Shown piece after piece: positions 43,654-52,540 of a stretch of 64,000 nt of DNA. This DNA is from Polaromonas sp. JS666 (GTDB taxonomy: Bacteria; Pseudomonadota; Gammaproteobacteria; Burkholderiales; Burkholderiaceae_C), in NCBI RefSeq assembly GCF_000013865.1, contig NC_007948.1, positions 310,001 to 374,000 of the forward strand, read 5' to 3'. Position numbers and translations under genes: made by a program. Below the pieces are notes generated by a model, which worked only from the letters and a program-made list of their open reading frames with translations, did not search any database and was not told where the DNA came from. Numbering within the stretch: the stretch's first letter is position 1; every line of letters begins with the position of its first letter.

Positions 43654-44544
43654 ATGTCGTCCACTCCTTCCGCACCTCGCAGCACCTTGCCGGTGGGCAA
43701 TCCGCTGCAGGCGCTGCAGGCGTCACTGCATCCACCTGCATTCGCCCAGCCGGCCAGGCCCCGGCTGCTCGTGGCAGGGGTTGCTGGCGTCCTGGGCAGC
43801 GAGGTCTTGCGCCGCCTTGTGGGCAGTGGCCGGTTTGCGCATACGGAAGTGCTGGTTTCCGAACCCATGGCCACCGGCCTGCCGGCGGTGGGTATTGCGC
43901 TGGCCGCTCCCCTGCCGATTGAGCAGTGGCCCGCCAGACCGCAACCGGTGCACACCGGCCTGGTCATGTTCGAGCCGCCCCGGCTTTACAACGGACGTGA
44001 ACGCACGCTCTGGACGCCAGCCCCTGAGCAATTGCCAGCGCTGGCCCGCTGGCTCAAGCGCTGCGGCGTGCAAACCCTGGTCATCGTGGTGCCGCACGCG
44101 TCGGGGCGTTTGCCCGATGCGCTCAAACGCGGCCTCGCCAATCTGGACGAGCAGGCCGTTGTCGCCCTCGGCTTTGAGCGCGTGCTGCTGGTTCGTTCGG
44201 CCCGCAAGGCTGAAGCGCCGGCGGTTTCGGGTCTGCTGGAGAAGACGGCGGGCTGGATGCTCTCCACCTTGAAGTACATGGTCCCGGCGAGCGAGCAGCC
44301 GGTGCGCCCGGCCAAGCTGGCCGAGTTTGTGGATGCTGCCTTGCGCGTGTTGCCCCCGGGCACACATGTGGCTGCGCCGGAACTGCTATGGCAGGCGGGC
44401 CAGAGCACCACCACAGGCCAAAGTGCCGGCCAGGCCCGGAGCATGCAGGGCGTGGTTCAAGCCTGGCTTGCTGCAGGGCACAATCCCAAGAAGAACTCAG
44501 CACCGGACTCAACACCGGCTCTCCATCGCCCATCGCCAGATTGA
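43654..44544 (+). CDS. conserved hypothetical protein, nucleotide-binding-like fold, 296 aa
   Basis: Residues about 36-55 read RPRLLVAGVAGVLGSEVLRRLVGSG, a Rossmann-like start similar to NAD-binding epimerases, but the classical TGxxGxxG is replaced by AGVAGVLG and no catalytic YxxxK is visible. A second strand (TLVIVVPHAS) and an LVRSARKAEAP segment follow. It is transcribed divergently from lemA with a gap of about 40 bp and is followed by an NTF2-like gene. Specific function unknown. Confidence 0.7.
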   Translation: MSSTPSAPRSTLPVGNPLQALQASLHPPAFAQPARPRLLVAGVAGVLGSEVLRRLVGSGRFAHTEVLVSEPMATGLPAVGIALAAPLPIEQWPARPQPVHTGLVMFEPPRLYNGRERTLWTPAPEQLPALARWLKRCGVQTLVIVVPHASGRLPDALKRGLANLDEQAVVALGFERVLLVRSARKAEAPAVSGLLEKTAGWMLSTLKYMVPASEQPVRPAKLAEFVDAALRVLPPGTHVAAPELLWQAGQSTTTGQSAGQARSMQGVVQAWLAAGHNPKKNSAPDSTPALHRPSPD

Positions 44545-44548
44545 CTCC

Positions 44549-44995
44549 ATGTCCAAACCCAAAGTCCCACCCGCCACTACCGGTAACGCCGACGACATCG
44601 AGGCTGCTTTTTACGAAGCATTGCAAAGCGGGGACATCGAAAAGCTCATGGCCTGCTGGGGTGATGAAGACGAGATCATTTGTGTACACCCCGGCGGCGC
44701 GCGGCTGGTAGGCGCTGCCGCCATACGCGCCACGTTTGATGCCATGTTCTCCAACGGCAGCATTCAGGCCCACGCCATCAAGGTGCGCAAGCTGGAAACC
44801 ATGAGCGCCAGCGTGCACAGCGTGCTCGAGCGCATTGATGTGCTGACCAACGAAGGCCCGCGCCACGCCTACGTGATTGCTACGAACGTGTATCACAAGA
44901 CCGCGCAAGGCTGGCGCCTGGTCGCTCACCATGCCAGCCCGGGTACTCCGCGCGAAATGCAGGAAGTCTCTGACATCCCGCCCGTTCTTCATTGA
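44549..44995 (+). CDS. SnoaL/NTF2-like protein, 148 aa
   Basis: A cone-shaped NTF2-like fold is suggested by the pattern ADDIEAAFYEALQSGDIEKLMACWGDEDEIICVHPGG and a final HKTAQGWRLVAHHASP. This matches the DUF4440/SnoaL group of small ligand-binding or isomerase-like proteins. It starts a few bases after the preceding gene and ends 13 bp before the hydrolase gene, hence one operon. Substrate unknown. Confidence 0.82.
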   Translation: MSKPKVPPATTGNADDIEAAFYEALQSGDIEKLMACWGDEDEIICVHPGGARLVGAAAIRATFDAMFSNGSIQAHAIKVRKLETMSASVHSVLERIDVLTNEGPRHAYVIATNVYHKTAQGWRLVAHHASPGTPREMQEVSDIPPVLH

Positions 44996-45008
44996 GGGGG
45001 CCGCAGCG

Positions 45009-46172
45009 ATGAATTACTCAGCGCCCTGGTGGCTTCCAGGCGGCAATCTCCAGACCATCTGGGCCGCGTTGCATTCGCGCCGCTTCCTGGGACCGCCGCC
45101 GCAGTTTCGCCGCGAGCGCTGGACCACGCCCGATAGCGATTTTGTGGATGTGGACTGGCTGGTGAGTAATGCCCCCACGCTCCCCGCTTTGGGTGGTTTG
45201 CTGCTCTCCGAGGGCGCTGGCCCTGCTGGGGGCGGCCCGGCGCTGTGGCCGTCCCCGCCGATACCTGCGAGTGCAAGCATCCCGATGCAAGAGGCGGTGA
45301 GCGCAGGCGCAACACAATTTTCCGCCGAGCCGCGGCCTGCAAGGCCTCGCGAATTACACGCAGTGAAGAGCGTGGAGGCTCCACTGCTGGTCGTGTTTCA
45401 CGGCCTGGAGGGTTCTTCGGCCAGCCACTATGCCGAGGCCTTTGCCGATGTGGCCCGCAGCCACGGATGGGCTTGCGCCGTGCCGCATTTTCGCGGTTGC
45501 TCGGGTGAGCTCAACCTGGCGCCGCGCGCCTACCACTCGGGCGACTTTGCCGAGATCGACTGGATACTCAGGCGCTTTGCGCAGCGGCATGCCGGGCCGG
45601 TGGTGGCCGTGGGCATCTCGCTGGGCGGCAATGCCCTGATGCGCTGGGCGGGTGAGTGGGGCGCCGACGCCCGCCAGGTCGTCGCGGGCATCGCCTCCGT
45701 CTGCTCGCCGCTGGATCTGGCGGCCAGCGGCTGGGCCATTGGCCGGGGTTTCAACCGTCAGGTGTACGCCCGCATGTTCCTCAAAACCATGGTGCCCAAG
45801 GCGCTGAAAAAGCTGGAGCAGCATCCGGGGCTTTTTGACCGCGAGAAATTGCTGGCGGCCCGCGACCTCTACGCTTTTGACAATGTGTTCACCGCGCCGC
45901 TCCACGGGTTCAGTAACACGGAAGACTACTGGGCGCGCGCCTCGGCCAAGCCACACCTGTACAAGATCGGGGTGCCGGCGTTGGTGTTGAATGCGCTGAA
46001 CGACCCTTTCATTCCCGTCAGCAGCCTGCCGCAGGCTGCAGATGTGAGCGGCCACATCACCCTCTGGCAGCCTGCGGAGGGCGGCCATGTGGGCTTCCCC
46101 TCGACGCCATTTCCCGGCCATGTGCGCGTCATGCCGGAGGCGGTCGCCGCTTTTCTGGCTGCGCAGCTTTGA
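45009..46172 (+). CDS. YheT-like alpha/beta hydrolase with an unusual insert, 387 aa
   Basis: The family opening (WWLPGGNLQTIWAAL) is followed by a split region. Residues about 60-120 (LSEGAGPAGGGPALWPSPPIPASASIPM.. by position) are Pro/Ala-rich and absent from typical YheT. The hydrolase core then continues with FHGLEGSSASHYA, the nucleophile Ser in GISLGGNALMRW, Asp in LNALNDPFIP and His in EGGHVGF. The complete catalytic triad suggests an active esterase or hydrolase. The start at 45009 was chosen for its GCAGCG site and the conserved N-terminus. Confidence 0.85.
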   Translation: MNYSAPWWLPGGNLQTIWAALHSRRFLGPPPQFRRERWTTPDSDFVDVDWLVSNAPTLPALGGLLLSEGAGPAGGGPALWPSPPIPASASIPMQEAVSAGATQFSAEPRPARPRELHAVKSVEAPLLVVFHGLEGSSASHYAEAFADVARSHGWACAVPHFRGCSGELNLAPRAYHSGDFAEIDWILRRFAQRHAGPVVAVGISLGGNALMRWAGEWGADARQVVAGIASVCSPLDLAASGWAIGRGFNRQVYARMFLKTMVPKALKKLEQHPGLFDREKLLAARDLYAFDNVFTAPLHGFSNTEDYWARASAKPHLYKIGVPALVLNALNDPFIPVSSLPQAADVSGHITLWQPAEGGHVGFPSTPFPGHVRVMPEAVAAFLAAQL

Positions 46173-46229
46173 CCCTGTGTGCATCAGGCGGTATGGGCAA
46201 AGCAGGCCGGGACAGCGCAAAATAGCCGC

Positions 46230-46802
46230 ATGGATGACATTGTTCGCCAGGCCATCGCGAAATGGCCCAACGTTCCCAACTGCTACGGCTGGCTCGGGCT
46301 GGATGCGCGCGGCAACTGGTACATGCGTGACGACAAGGCTCAGGCTGCCGGACCTTTCACATCCGCGGGGACGTCAGGCAGCTTGGCCGGCAAGGGCTCG
46401 CTGCTCAAGCACGACAAGCTCATTGACTTTATCCAGCGCAACTACGAAAGCGATGCCGGCGGCCAGTGGTTTTTCCAGAACGGCCCGCAGCGCGTCTATG
46501 TCGAGCTGGAAGCTACCCCGCTGATCTGGCGCATTGACGTGGCGCCCGGCTTTGCGGTGACAGCGCACACCGGCCAGCCGGCCCGGGTCCAGCGCTGTAT
46601 CGTGGACGAGCATGGCCGGCTGTACCTGGACACGGACCTGGGTTTCGGCCTGGTCCACACGCAGGACATGGCTTGCGCAGCCGATGCGGTGGAACAGGGG
46701 CTGTGGGTGCCCGACGAACTCCCCACTCGCGACCTGCCTGTGCGATTCGGCTATGTGCGCAGCCCGCAGCTGCTGCAAAAAAGTAGCGGCATGCGCCTGT
46801 AA
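46230..46802 (+). CDS. conserved hypothetical protein, 190 aa
   Basis: Soluble, no signal peptide. The pattern MDDIVRQAIAKWPNVPNCYGWLGLDARGNWYMRDD and QWFFQNGPQRVYVELEATPLIWR is one I have seen as a conserved betaproteobacterial DUF, but I cannot give its number reliably. No catalytic motif seen. It follows the YheT-like gene by 57 bp and ends before a bidirectional terminator. Confidence 0.75.
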   Translation: MDDIVRQAIAKWPNVPNCYGWLGLDARGNWYMRDDKAQAAGPFTSAGTSGSLAGKGSLLKHDKLIDFIQRNYESDAGGQWFFQNGPQRVYVELEATPLIWRIDVAPGFAVTAHTGQPARVQRCIVDEHGRLYLDTDLGFGLVHTQDMACAADAVEQGLWVPDELPTRDLPVRFGYVRSPQLLQKSSGMRL

Positions 46803-46834
46803 TGTTGGAGCTACAGGCATTTTTCCCCGCCAAT

Positions 46835-46858
46835 AAAAAAGCCGGTCAGTGACCGGCT
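46835..46858. terminator. bidirectional terminator
   Basis: AGCCGGT / ACCGGCT stem with a 5-base loop, A6 on its left (a T-tract for the minus strand) and TCTTT on its right. It lies between two converging genes (190-aa protein and cytochrome c). Confidence 0.75.
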
Positions 46859-46884
46859 CTTTGATGAGATGGCAGCCGCGCTGA

Positions 46885-47751
46885 CTATTTGGCCGCGCTC
46901 ACCATGTATTCAACGGCTGAACGGATGTCAGCGTCAGCGGCTGTGGAACCGCCTTTGGGAGGCATGGCACCCTTGCCCTTGATGACACTGGCAGTCAGGG
47001 CGTCCAGGCCGGTCTTGATGCGGGGTGCCCAGGCTGCCTTGTCACCGAATTTGGGTGCGTTGGCCACGCCGGCGGCATGGCAGGCCACGCAAGCCTGCTT
47101 GTACAGTGCTTCGCCTGCACCTGCTGCCGCAGGCGCGCTACCAGCCGCCGCCTGCGCGGGTTTGTTGGCTGCTGCCAGCGCTGCCACCACGGAGGCCGGT
47201 GGGCTCGCCGCAGCTTCTGCGGCCGGTGCCTGAGCTGCTGCCGCCGGGGCCGCCGGCTCGGCAAATTTGCCGCCGACAGCAGCAGCCATGTACACCACGG
47301 CACGGCCGATTTCGACGTCTTCGAAGTCGCCACCGCCCTGCGCACCCATGGCACCCTTGCCTTTCAGTGCGGAATTCCAGAGAGCCGCAAAACCACTTGG
47401 GAGGCGCGGCGCCCAGGCGGCCGTGTCGCCGAATTTGGGAGCACCTGCTGCGCCTGCAGCGTGGCAGGCAACGCATTGCGCCTTGTAGACCTCCTCGCCC
47501 GATTTGAGGGGGCGGTTGGCATCCCGGATTTCGACCATGCCAATTTTCTGGATGCGTTGCGCAACTGCTTTTTCGGCATCAACGGCGCCGGCTGAGGGCC
47601 CTCTGGCGGAGGTCACGTAGTAAACCAGCCCGATGATGGCAAAAATGGGAATGACGAAAGAGAAAAAAACCGCGGCCAGCAGCTGCTGTGGGGTCTTGAT
47701 CGGGCCGGTGTGGGCTTCTTCGTGGGCCGTGGTGTGATCGTTAGCGCTCAT
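46885..47751 (-). CDS. membrane-anchored diheme cytochrome c5 family protein, 288 aa
   Basis: One N-terminal membrane helix (about residues 25-48) and two cytochrome c domains, each with a CVACHAAG heme-binding site. An Ala/Pro-rich linker (about 165-215) joins them. The domains are similar to each other (PKFGDxAAWAPR, KGKGAM) and so arose by internal duplication. The protein faces the periplasm and should carry electrons to a terminal oxidase. It is the last core gene before the disrupted tRNA. Confidence 0.92.
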   Translation of the reverse strand: MSANDHTTAHEEAHTGPIKTPQQLLAAVFFSFVIPIFAIIGLVYYVTSARGPSAGAVDAEKAVAQRIQKIGMVEIRDANRPLKSGEEVYKAQCVACHAAGAAGAPKFGDTAAWAPRLPSGFAALWNSALKGKGAMGAQGGGDFEDVEIGRAVVYMAAAVGGKFAEPAAPAAAAQAPAAEAAASPPASVVAALAAANKPAQAAAGSAPAAAGAGEALYKQACVACHAAGVANAPKFGDKAAWAPRIKTGLDALTASVIKGKGAMPPKGGSTAADADIRSAVEYMVSAAK

Positions 47752-47970
47752 GGCGTCCTCAAAAAACTAAAAATCGGGGGGCTATCGCGGGCTGAGGAAG
47801 GCGTCTGCTCAGCAACCTCGCATTATAGCCGGGGGTGCTGTAAATCCCGGGCAGGCGGCGCATCGCTGATAGAATCCTGCGCGCTGTGCGCCGGGAACCA
47901 TACGCACAGCGCATGAGATTGCAGAGTTCGCAAGTGTCGTGAATCCCCGGTTCTCGTCATTTTCCAGCGT

Positions 47971-47987
47971 TGCGGCTGTAGCTCAGT
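47971..47987 (+). pseudogene. 5' fragment of a tRNA gene, probably tRNA-Arg
   Basis: TGCGGCTGTAGCTCAGT equals the acceptor strand and start of the D arm of a betaproteobacterial tRNA (recalled as tRNA-Arg-ACG). The sequence then breaks into unrelated AT-rich DNA (ATGAAATCTTTTTAATG). No remaining D loop, anticodon or T arm follows. The gap 47752-48128 holds otherwise only the cytochrome c promoter region and, near 47870, a TAGAAT that might be the tRNA promoter. Confidence 0.6.
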
Positions 47988-48128
47988 ATGAAATCTTTTT
48001 AATGTGATGAACCGTTTCGGCATGACCAGGGAAAGCGCATGGCGTTTGCTCAACTGCGAAGCGCATCGAAAGCCAAGGCACTGTTGGCTACCGCTGAGAA
48101 GGCCGCGAGGAGGCTGCGTTCTTCGCGA

Positions 48129-49457
48129 TCAGGAGACGTTGGCGGCCTCTGATAGAAATCTCTCCGCTTGACTTCGCATTCCTTGCGAGATCGGTTCCCA
48201 GATGCGTTCGGGAAAGCTCTGGGGCAGTTGTGCCTCGACGGTGTCGAGGGCCAGCACGACGCGATCAACCAAGCCTAGCATCGCTTCCCAGACGAAGGGG
48301 CCACCGTTCTTCATGGCAAGGTCGTGCCAATGGCGGGCGCGGATGGTGTGGATGTCGTAGTGCGTGTTCTTTGAACGCAGCGCCATGGCAAGACGCGCGT
48401 TGCGCAGATGCAGTTGCCCGCGGCCTTTGCCCACATAGGGCCACACGGACAGGACGTCGTACAGTGGCGTCATGTCGTAGGCATTGCCTTGGCGCAGGAA
48501 GATCGAAAAGTTCTTGGCATGACCGTCGGGCGCCGCCATGAGCCAGAAGGCCAACTGGGCGAGTTGGAAGGCAGTTCTGTCCGTTTGCGCGTCCGCGCTG
48601 CCAGACAGCAGCTTGAGGCCATCGGCGACGGACGGGCCCCCATCGTCTTCGTACTTCAGACGGGGAGGCAGGCCCAGCGCCTGGCAGAAGTCTTCCTGGG
48701 GAAGCCGGGCAATCCACTTCCCCTCCTTCATCCATCCCCGGTCGAAGCGCTCCACGACCAGCGCGCGCTGGTCGCCAAACATGGCCATCTCAGTGTGCGC
48801 CATGGGCAGCCCGAGCGCCTGGATGATCTGCGCGCACAGCCATTCGTTCTCGACGGAGTCGAACATTTCCACCCTGGTCGTGTTGGCGATCACTCCGAGT
48901 GGGAGCTTGAAGATATGAGTGCTCGGGGTGGCCCCGAGGGGCCTGCACCACTGGCCGTCGACCTGCACGAAGGCGGTTTTTTCCTGGGCGCCCGCCAGGG
49001 AAATGCGGAACGGTGGGGCTTCATTCACTTGGCGCGCAACCGGGTCGCCGGGGACGGCGCGAAGGGCGTCGGCGACCTGTTCTTCGGTCAACGGCTCGCA
49101 CTCGACGTGGTTCCACCCGTCGGGCACCGTTCCTTCCGGAAGCAACTGCACGGCGCCGACGCAGTCACGGCCGATGGCCTCCAGCAAGGCGAAGGCATCG
49201 AGCGTCTTGGTTCTGAACCTCCGGCCGATGCGCTCGCGGATCTTGTCGTTGTCAGGCAGCAAATTGTCGAAATAGTTCGCAACGACCTCCCCCTTGATCT
49301 CCAGGGTGCGGGTGAGAGGCAGAGACAGGGACAGCGGCCGGGATTTCTCGGACTCCAGCCATGACGGTGCGTACGAAAAGTTGTGGGTTCCGCGGTTGAC
49401 CTGCCAGGCACCGACGAATTCGCCATTCATCCACGCGTTGAGCGCCGCCATCACCAC
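48129..49457 (-). CDS. hipA: HipA-family toxin kinase, 442 aa
   Basis: A Ser/Thr-kinase-type toxin. The ATP-loop region ISLAGAQEKTAFVQVDGQW (near residue 155) and the catalytic loop MAAPDGHAKNFSIFL (near 310, with Asp, His, Lys and Asn in place) followed by TPLYDVLS match HipA. Length is normal. The start overlaps the stop of the antitoxin gene by 7 bp. Targets in this family are usually aminoacyl-tRNA synthetases; the specific target is unknown. Confidence 0.9.
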   Translation of the reverse strand: MVMAALNAWMNGEFVGAWQVNRGTHNFSYAPSWLESEKSRPLSLSLPLTRTLEIKGEVVANYFDNLLPDNDKIRERIGRRFRTKTLDAFALLEAIGRDCVGAVQLLPEGTVPDGWNHVECEPLTEEQVADALRAVPGDPVARQVNEAPPFRISLAGAQEKTAFVQVDGQWCRPLGATPSTHIFKLPLGVIANTTRVEMFDSVENEWLCAQIIQALGLPMAHTEMAMFGDQRALVVERFDRGWMKEGKWIARLPQEDFCQALGLPPRLKYEDDGGPSVADGLKLLSGSADAQTDRTAFQLAQLAFWLMAAPDGHAKNFSIFLRQGNAYDMTPLYDVLSVWPYVGKGRGQLHLRNARLAMALRSKNTHYDIHTIRARHWHDLAMKNGGPFVWEAMLGLVDRVVLALDTVEAQLPQSFPERIWEPISQGMRSQAERFLSEAANVS

Positions 49458-49966
49458 GAGCCTTTCTTAGGCCGGATGACGAAGTTGCGCTTGGATGTTG
49501 CTGTGACATCGGCGTGTGGATTCGCATCCCGCAGCGCTTGCGCGTCCGACGGGGTTTTTGTGTCGCTGCGACTGACTAGAACCGACTTCGCTGGGTGCCC
49601 GCCGCCTCCGGTCAAGGGCACCGTGCGCCACTGGCCCGTCGGCGGGATATTGACCGACGGTTGCTTGGCAGGTTTTTTGGGCTTACTTGCCTGGGGGGTG
49701 GCATGCAAGGCTGCCGCATTCGGTCGGTCCGCGACCACCTCGACAACGTCGTCCCTCAACACCAGGGAGGCGCGCAGCGCTGAGAGCACCTTCATCAACT
49801 GGTCGACGCTCACGGCGCCTGGATTGTTTTCGATCTCCGCGACACGGGCCTGCCCGACGCCGAGCAGCCGTCCGAGTGCGGCCTGGGTTAGGCCGTGCGT
49901 CTTCCTGAGCGAACGCAGGTGCTCACGAAGCTGGCTGGTCAGGTGGATGGGGAAGTCCATGTGCAT
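49451..49966 (-). CDS. hipB: HipB-like antitoxin, XRE family, 171 aa
   Basis: N-terminal helix-turn-helix (LTSQLREHLRSLRKTHGLTQAALGRLLGVGQARVAEIENN, about 9-48) with a long Pro/Lys-rich C-terminal tail ending FVIRPKKGSW. It is longer than E. coli HipB. Translationally coupled to hipA. The second ATG (two codons in) is an alternative start. It should bind and neutralise the toxin and repress the operon, probably at the inverted repeat 49995-50025. Confidence 0.85.
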   Translation of the reverse strand: MHMDFPIHLTSQLREHLRSLRKTHGLTQAALGRLLGVGQARVAEIENNPGAVSVDQLMKVLSALRASLVLRDDVVEVVADRPNAAALHATPQASKPKKPAKQPSVNIPPTGQWRTVPLTGGGGHPAKSVLVSRSDTKTPSDAQALRDANPHADVTATSKRNFVIRPKKGSW

Positions 49967-49994
49967 CTCTATCGGGAAACACCAATATATATGT

Positions 49995-50025
49995 CAAAGC
50001 AAGTTTATGCAAGATACTTGCTTTG
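49995..50025. promoter_or_regulatory. inverted repeat upstream of hipBA
   Basis: CAAAGCAAGT and its exact complement ACTTGCTTTG flank an 11-base spacer, about 30 bases before the hipB start. A 12-bp palindrome GCGATATATCGC lies further out (50054-50065). Both are plausible autoregulatory operators. The rest of the 200-bp gap to the IS element holds nothing else. Confidence 0.6.
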
Positions 50026-50169
50026 GTGTATGAAGTTGATTTATCGGAGATATGCGATATATCGCTCGCTTCGGAGGCGGGCGATGAACACGTGCCGAAG
50101 AGGACGTTCAACGCGGCGTTCACTGCCGTCTGTGGTCATCCTGTTGGCGCCGACACCAAATTGATCAGG

Positions 50170-51787
50170 TGGGGGTGCGGATGAAAACTTGGACTGGTTT
50201 ATGCCGTAAGTCCAAGACTCTCTCGGTATTCGATGGGGCTAAGAGAGCCAAGAGATATCTTGATCCGCTTCTCGTTGTACCAGCGGATGTAGGAATCGAC
50301 TACCTGAATGAACTGTTCAATGGTTGTGGTCTTCCAGTCCCGAGGGTAGAACAGTTCCGTTTTCAATCGCCCGAAGAAACCCTCGCAGGCCGCGTTGTCA
50401 GGCGAACACCCCTTGCGCGACATCGAGCGAATCAACTTCGCGTCACCGATCCTCGATAGCCAACCGGGCCAGCGATAGTGTGCTCCACGATCAGAGTGGA
50501 CGACGGGCCGGTCATTGCCGCCGGCCACCGTCTCGATGGCTGCATCCAGCATCGTGTTGACGAGCTCAGCGTCGGGATGCGTCCCAATGGTCCAGCTGAT
50601 GACCAGGCCATCGAAGCAGTCGATGATGGGCGATAGGTACACCTTGCCGGCCGGGATCTGGAACTCTGTGATGTCGGTGAGCCACTTCTCGTTCGGGGCC
50701 GCTGCGTGGAAGTCGCGATTGATGAGGTTCTCGGGCGCTGGGCTGATTTCGCCCAAGTAGGAGCCGTACCGACGCCGCTTAGGCTTGGCAACGACCAAGC
50801 TCTCTTGTTTCATCAACCGCTGCACGACCTTCTCAGAGATGGTGACGCACTGCCTGGTCAACGAAGCCTGCAGCCTGCGGTAGCCGTAACAGCGGTGGTT
50901 CAGCTCGAAGATGTCGGTGAGGGTTTGCCGCACTGCAAGGTACTTGTCCGCCATCTTTACACGGGCTCGATGGTAGAAGTACGAGCTGCGCGCCAGATCC
51001 AACTGAGCAAGGAGCTCTGGCAGGGCATAGAGCTCTTTGAGGGCGTCAACCAGCAATGTCTTCTCCCGGTTGGTCAGGAGTTGCATATCGACGCCCAGGC
51101 CTTTTTTTAACAGTTCATTGGCCTTCTTTAATAGGTCATGTTCAAGCTGCAAACGCCGGATGTCACGTTCGAGCAACTCAACTTGCTGCTGTAGTTCCGT
51201 GAGTTCTTTCGGCTTGGGAGTTGACCCGGAATCGTTACTTCGCTTCATGGATGCGGGAGCCTCTCGACCGAGTAGTTGATTTTTCCACTTGTACAACGTT
51301 GGTCGAGTCACGCCAAGCTTTTGAGCAATTGCTTGCGCGCTTACCTGCCGAGTGCACAGCTCGATGACTGCCGCCTGCTTTGCTTCTCTGGGGAGCAGCA
51401 CGGCCTGCGCCTTGCCGACAACTTTTCTTCGTGTTTCGGGGAGCAACTCGTGGACCCAGGCTGCGAGAGTATCGCGGCACGGATATCCCAGTGCTTTTCG
51501 AGTTCCAGCAAGAAAGCGATCGTGGTTTAGGTAATGCTCGACGGCAACTCTTTTCTGTTCGGCTGAGTATTTTGATCTTGAACGCACATGGCCCACCCGC
51601 AAATTGCCACCTTGCTCGTATTCTCGATGCCAGCTCTTAAGCGCATTCTTTGTCGGGTAACCCAATTGCCGAATGGTCGCACCTGTGCGTTTCCCGAGTT
51701 TTATGTAGAGCCTAACTGCTCGAATGCGATCTTCGTATGAATACATGAACTACCTCCAAGTAGTCCAAGTTTTTGTCCGCACCCCCA
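50170..51787. mobile_element. complete IS3-family insertion sequence, 1618 bp
   Basis: Terminal inverted repeats of 26 bp with two mismatches begin TGGGGGTGCGGA at 50170 and end TCCGCACCCCCA at 51787. One transposase gene fills the element on the minus strand. Flanking bases (AGG on the left, GGT on the right) do not give a clean 3-bp target duplication. Confidence 0.9.
50199..51746 (-). CDS. IS3-family transposase, single ORF, 515 aa
   Basis: The N-terminal part (about 1-215) has two helix-turn-helix segments and a leucine-zipper-like helix (OrfA type). The rest is an rve/DDE integrase domain with LTDITEF, the second Asp in VVHSDRGAHY and Glu in NAACEGFFGRLKTE. Most IS3 elements make this fusion by frameshifting between two frames; here both parts are in one frame, joined near an A7G run (51102-51108). 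All DDE residues are present, so it could be active. Confidence 0.92.
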   Translation of the reverse strand: MYSYEDRIRAVRLYIKLGKRTGATIRQLGYPTKNALKSWHREYEQGGNLRVGHVRSRSKYSAEQKRVAVEHYLNHDRFLAGTRKALGYPCRDTLAAWVHELLPETRRKVVGKAQAVLLPREAKQAAVIELCTRQVSAQAIAQKLGVTRPTLYKWKNQLLGREAPASMKRSNDSGSTPKPKELTELQQQVELLERDIRRLQLEHDLLKKANELLKKGLGVDMQLLTNREKTLLVDALKELYALPELLAQLDLARSSYFYHRARVKMADKYLAVRQTLTDIFELNHRCYGYRRLQASLTRQCVTISEKVVQRLMKQESLVVAKPKRRRYGSYLGEISPAPENLINRDFHAAAPNEKWLTDITEFQIPAGKVYLSPIIDCFDGLVISWTIGTHPDAELVNTMLDAAIETVAGGNDRPVVHSDRGAHYRWPGWLSRIGDAKLIRSMSRKGCSPDNAACEGFFGRLKTELFYPRDWKTTTIEQFIQVVDSYIRWYNEKRIKISLGSLSPIEYRESLGLTA

Positions 51788-52085
51788 GGTTCCGACTTCG
51801 CACTGACCCAGGACATTACCTCGCAATCCCACTGCAGGCAACGGTTTGCATAAACAATGCATGGGTCAACGAAAGCTCGGCACCTGGGTCAATTCTTGGG
51901 TGGCACGCAACAGGCGTGCTCTCTCACCCGCTTCAATATCATTCCAGCCATGGCTGGAGTACGCTGAAGTCTTCTCAGAAAATGCGAAGACATAACTTGT
52001 TAGTGACTAGAACAGTGATATCCAAGTAAGCGTCCGCCCGGTACCGTTCTTGTCATCTCATAGGTGACCTGAGAGCACGGCCTGC

Positions 52086-52540
52086 ATGACAACACCTGCA
52101 GGCACCCCCTCCGAATCCGCCGTCACGCCAGCAGCACCGATGCTGGTGCTGGACCGCAAGAGCAACGGCCGCGCCATCTACGACCCCGAAGCCAAACGAG
52201 CCTTGGTGCAGCAGTGCCTGCAGCCCGGCGTATCGGTGGCGGCCACAGCCCTGCGCGCCGGCGTGAACGCCAATCTGTTGCGCAAGTGGATCACCAAACA
52301 CCAGCGCGGCATCGGCGAGCGAGCATCTGCGCCGCCCAGCACCATCGCTGGCGACCGGATGCCCGTCGTGCTGCGCTGCGATACTGCTGCCGCGATGACC
52401 GCCGCACCAGCGCCTGGCAGCTTGGCGGGCGCGCCGGCTCCCATCACTATCGAACTGCACGGTGCGCGCGTGCACGTTGCCAGCGGCGTCGATCCTACAA
52501 CGCTCGCAGCCGGGTGCGGGCGTTGCGCACCACCGCATGA
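52086..52540 (+). pseudogene. IS66 TnpA accessory protein, frameshifted near its end
   Basis: The frame carries a helix-turn-helix (AKRALVQQCLQPGVSVAATALRAGVNANLLRKWI) typical of IS66 TnpA. Near 52512 the conserved end VRALRTTA appears in another frame, so a single-base change has shifted the reading. As it stands, translation continues to 52589 and overlaps tnpB. In the correct frame its TGA would overlap the tnpB ATG (ATGA). Confidence 0.75.

Noticed and set aside
48039..48152. Short plus-strand frame of 37 codons after the tRNA fragment
   Set aside because: No clear Shine-Dalgarno, Ala/Arg-rich composition expected by chance, and it runs into the 3' end of hipA.
48408..49364. Plus-strand frame of 318 codons opposite hipA
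   Set aside because: Shadow of the well-supported hipA gene; no independent signals.
51804..51891. Inverted repeat TGACCCAGG / CCTGGGTCA between the two IS elements as a possible IS remnant or attachment site
   Set aside because: Only 9 bp with a 70-bp interval and no coding content; chance or unrelated debris cannot be excluded. The 238-bp gap otherwise shows nothing.
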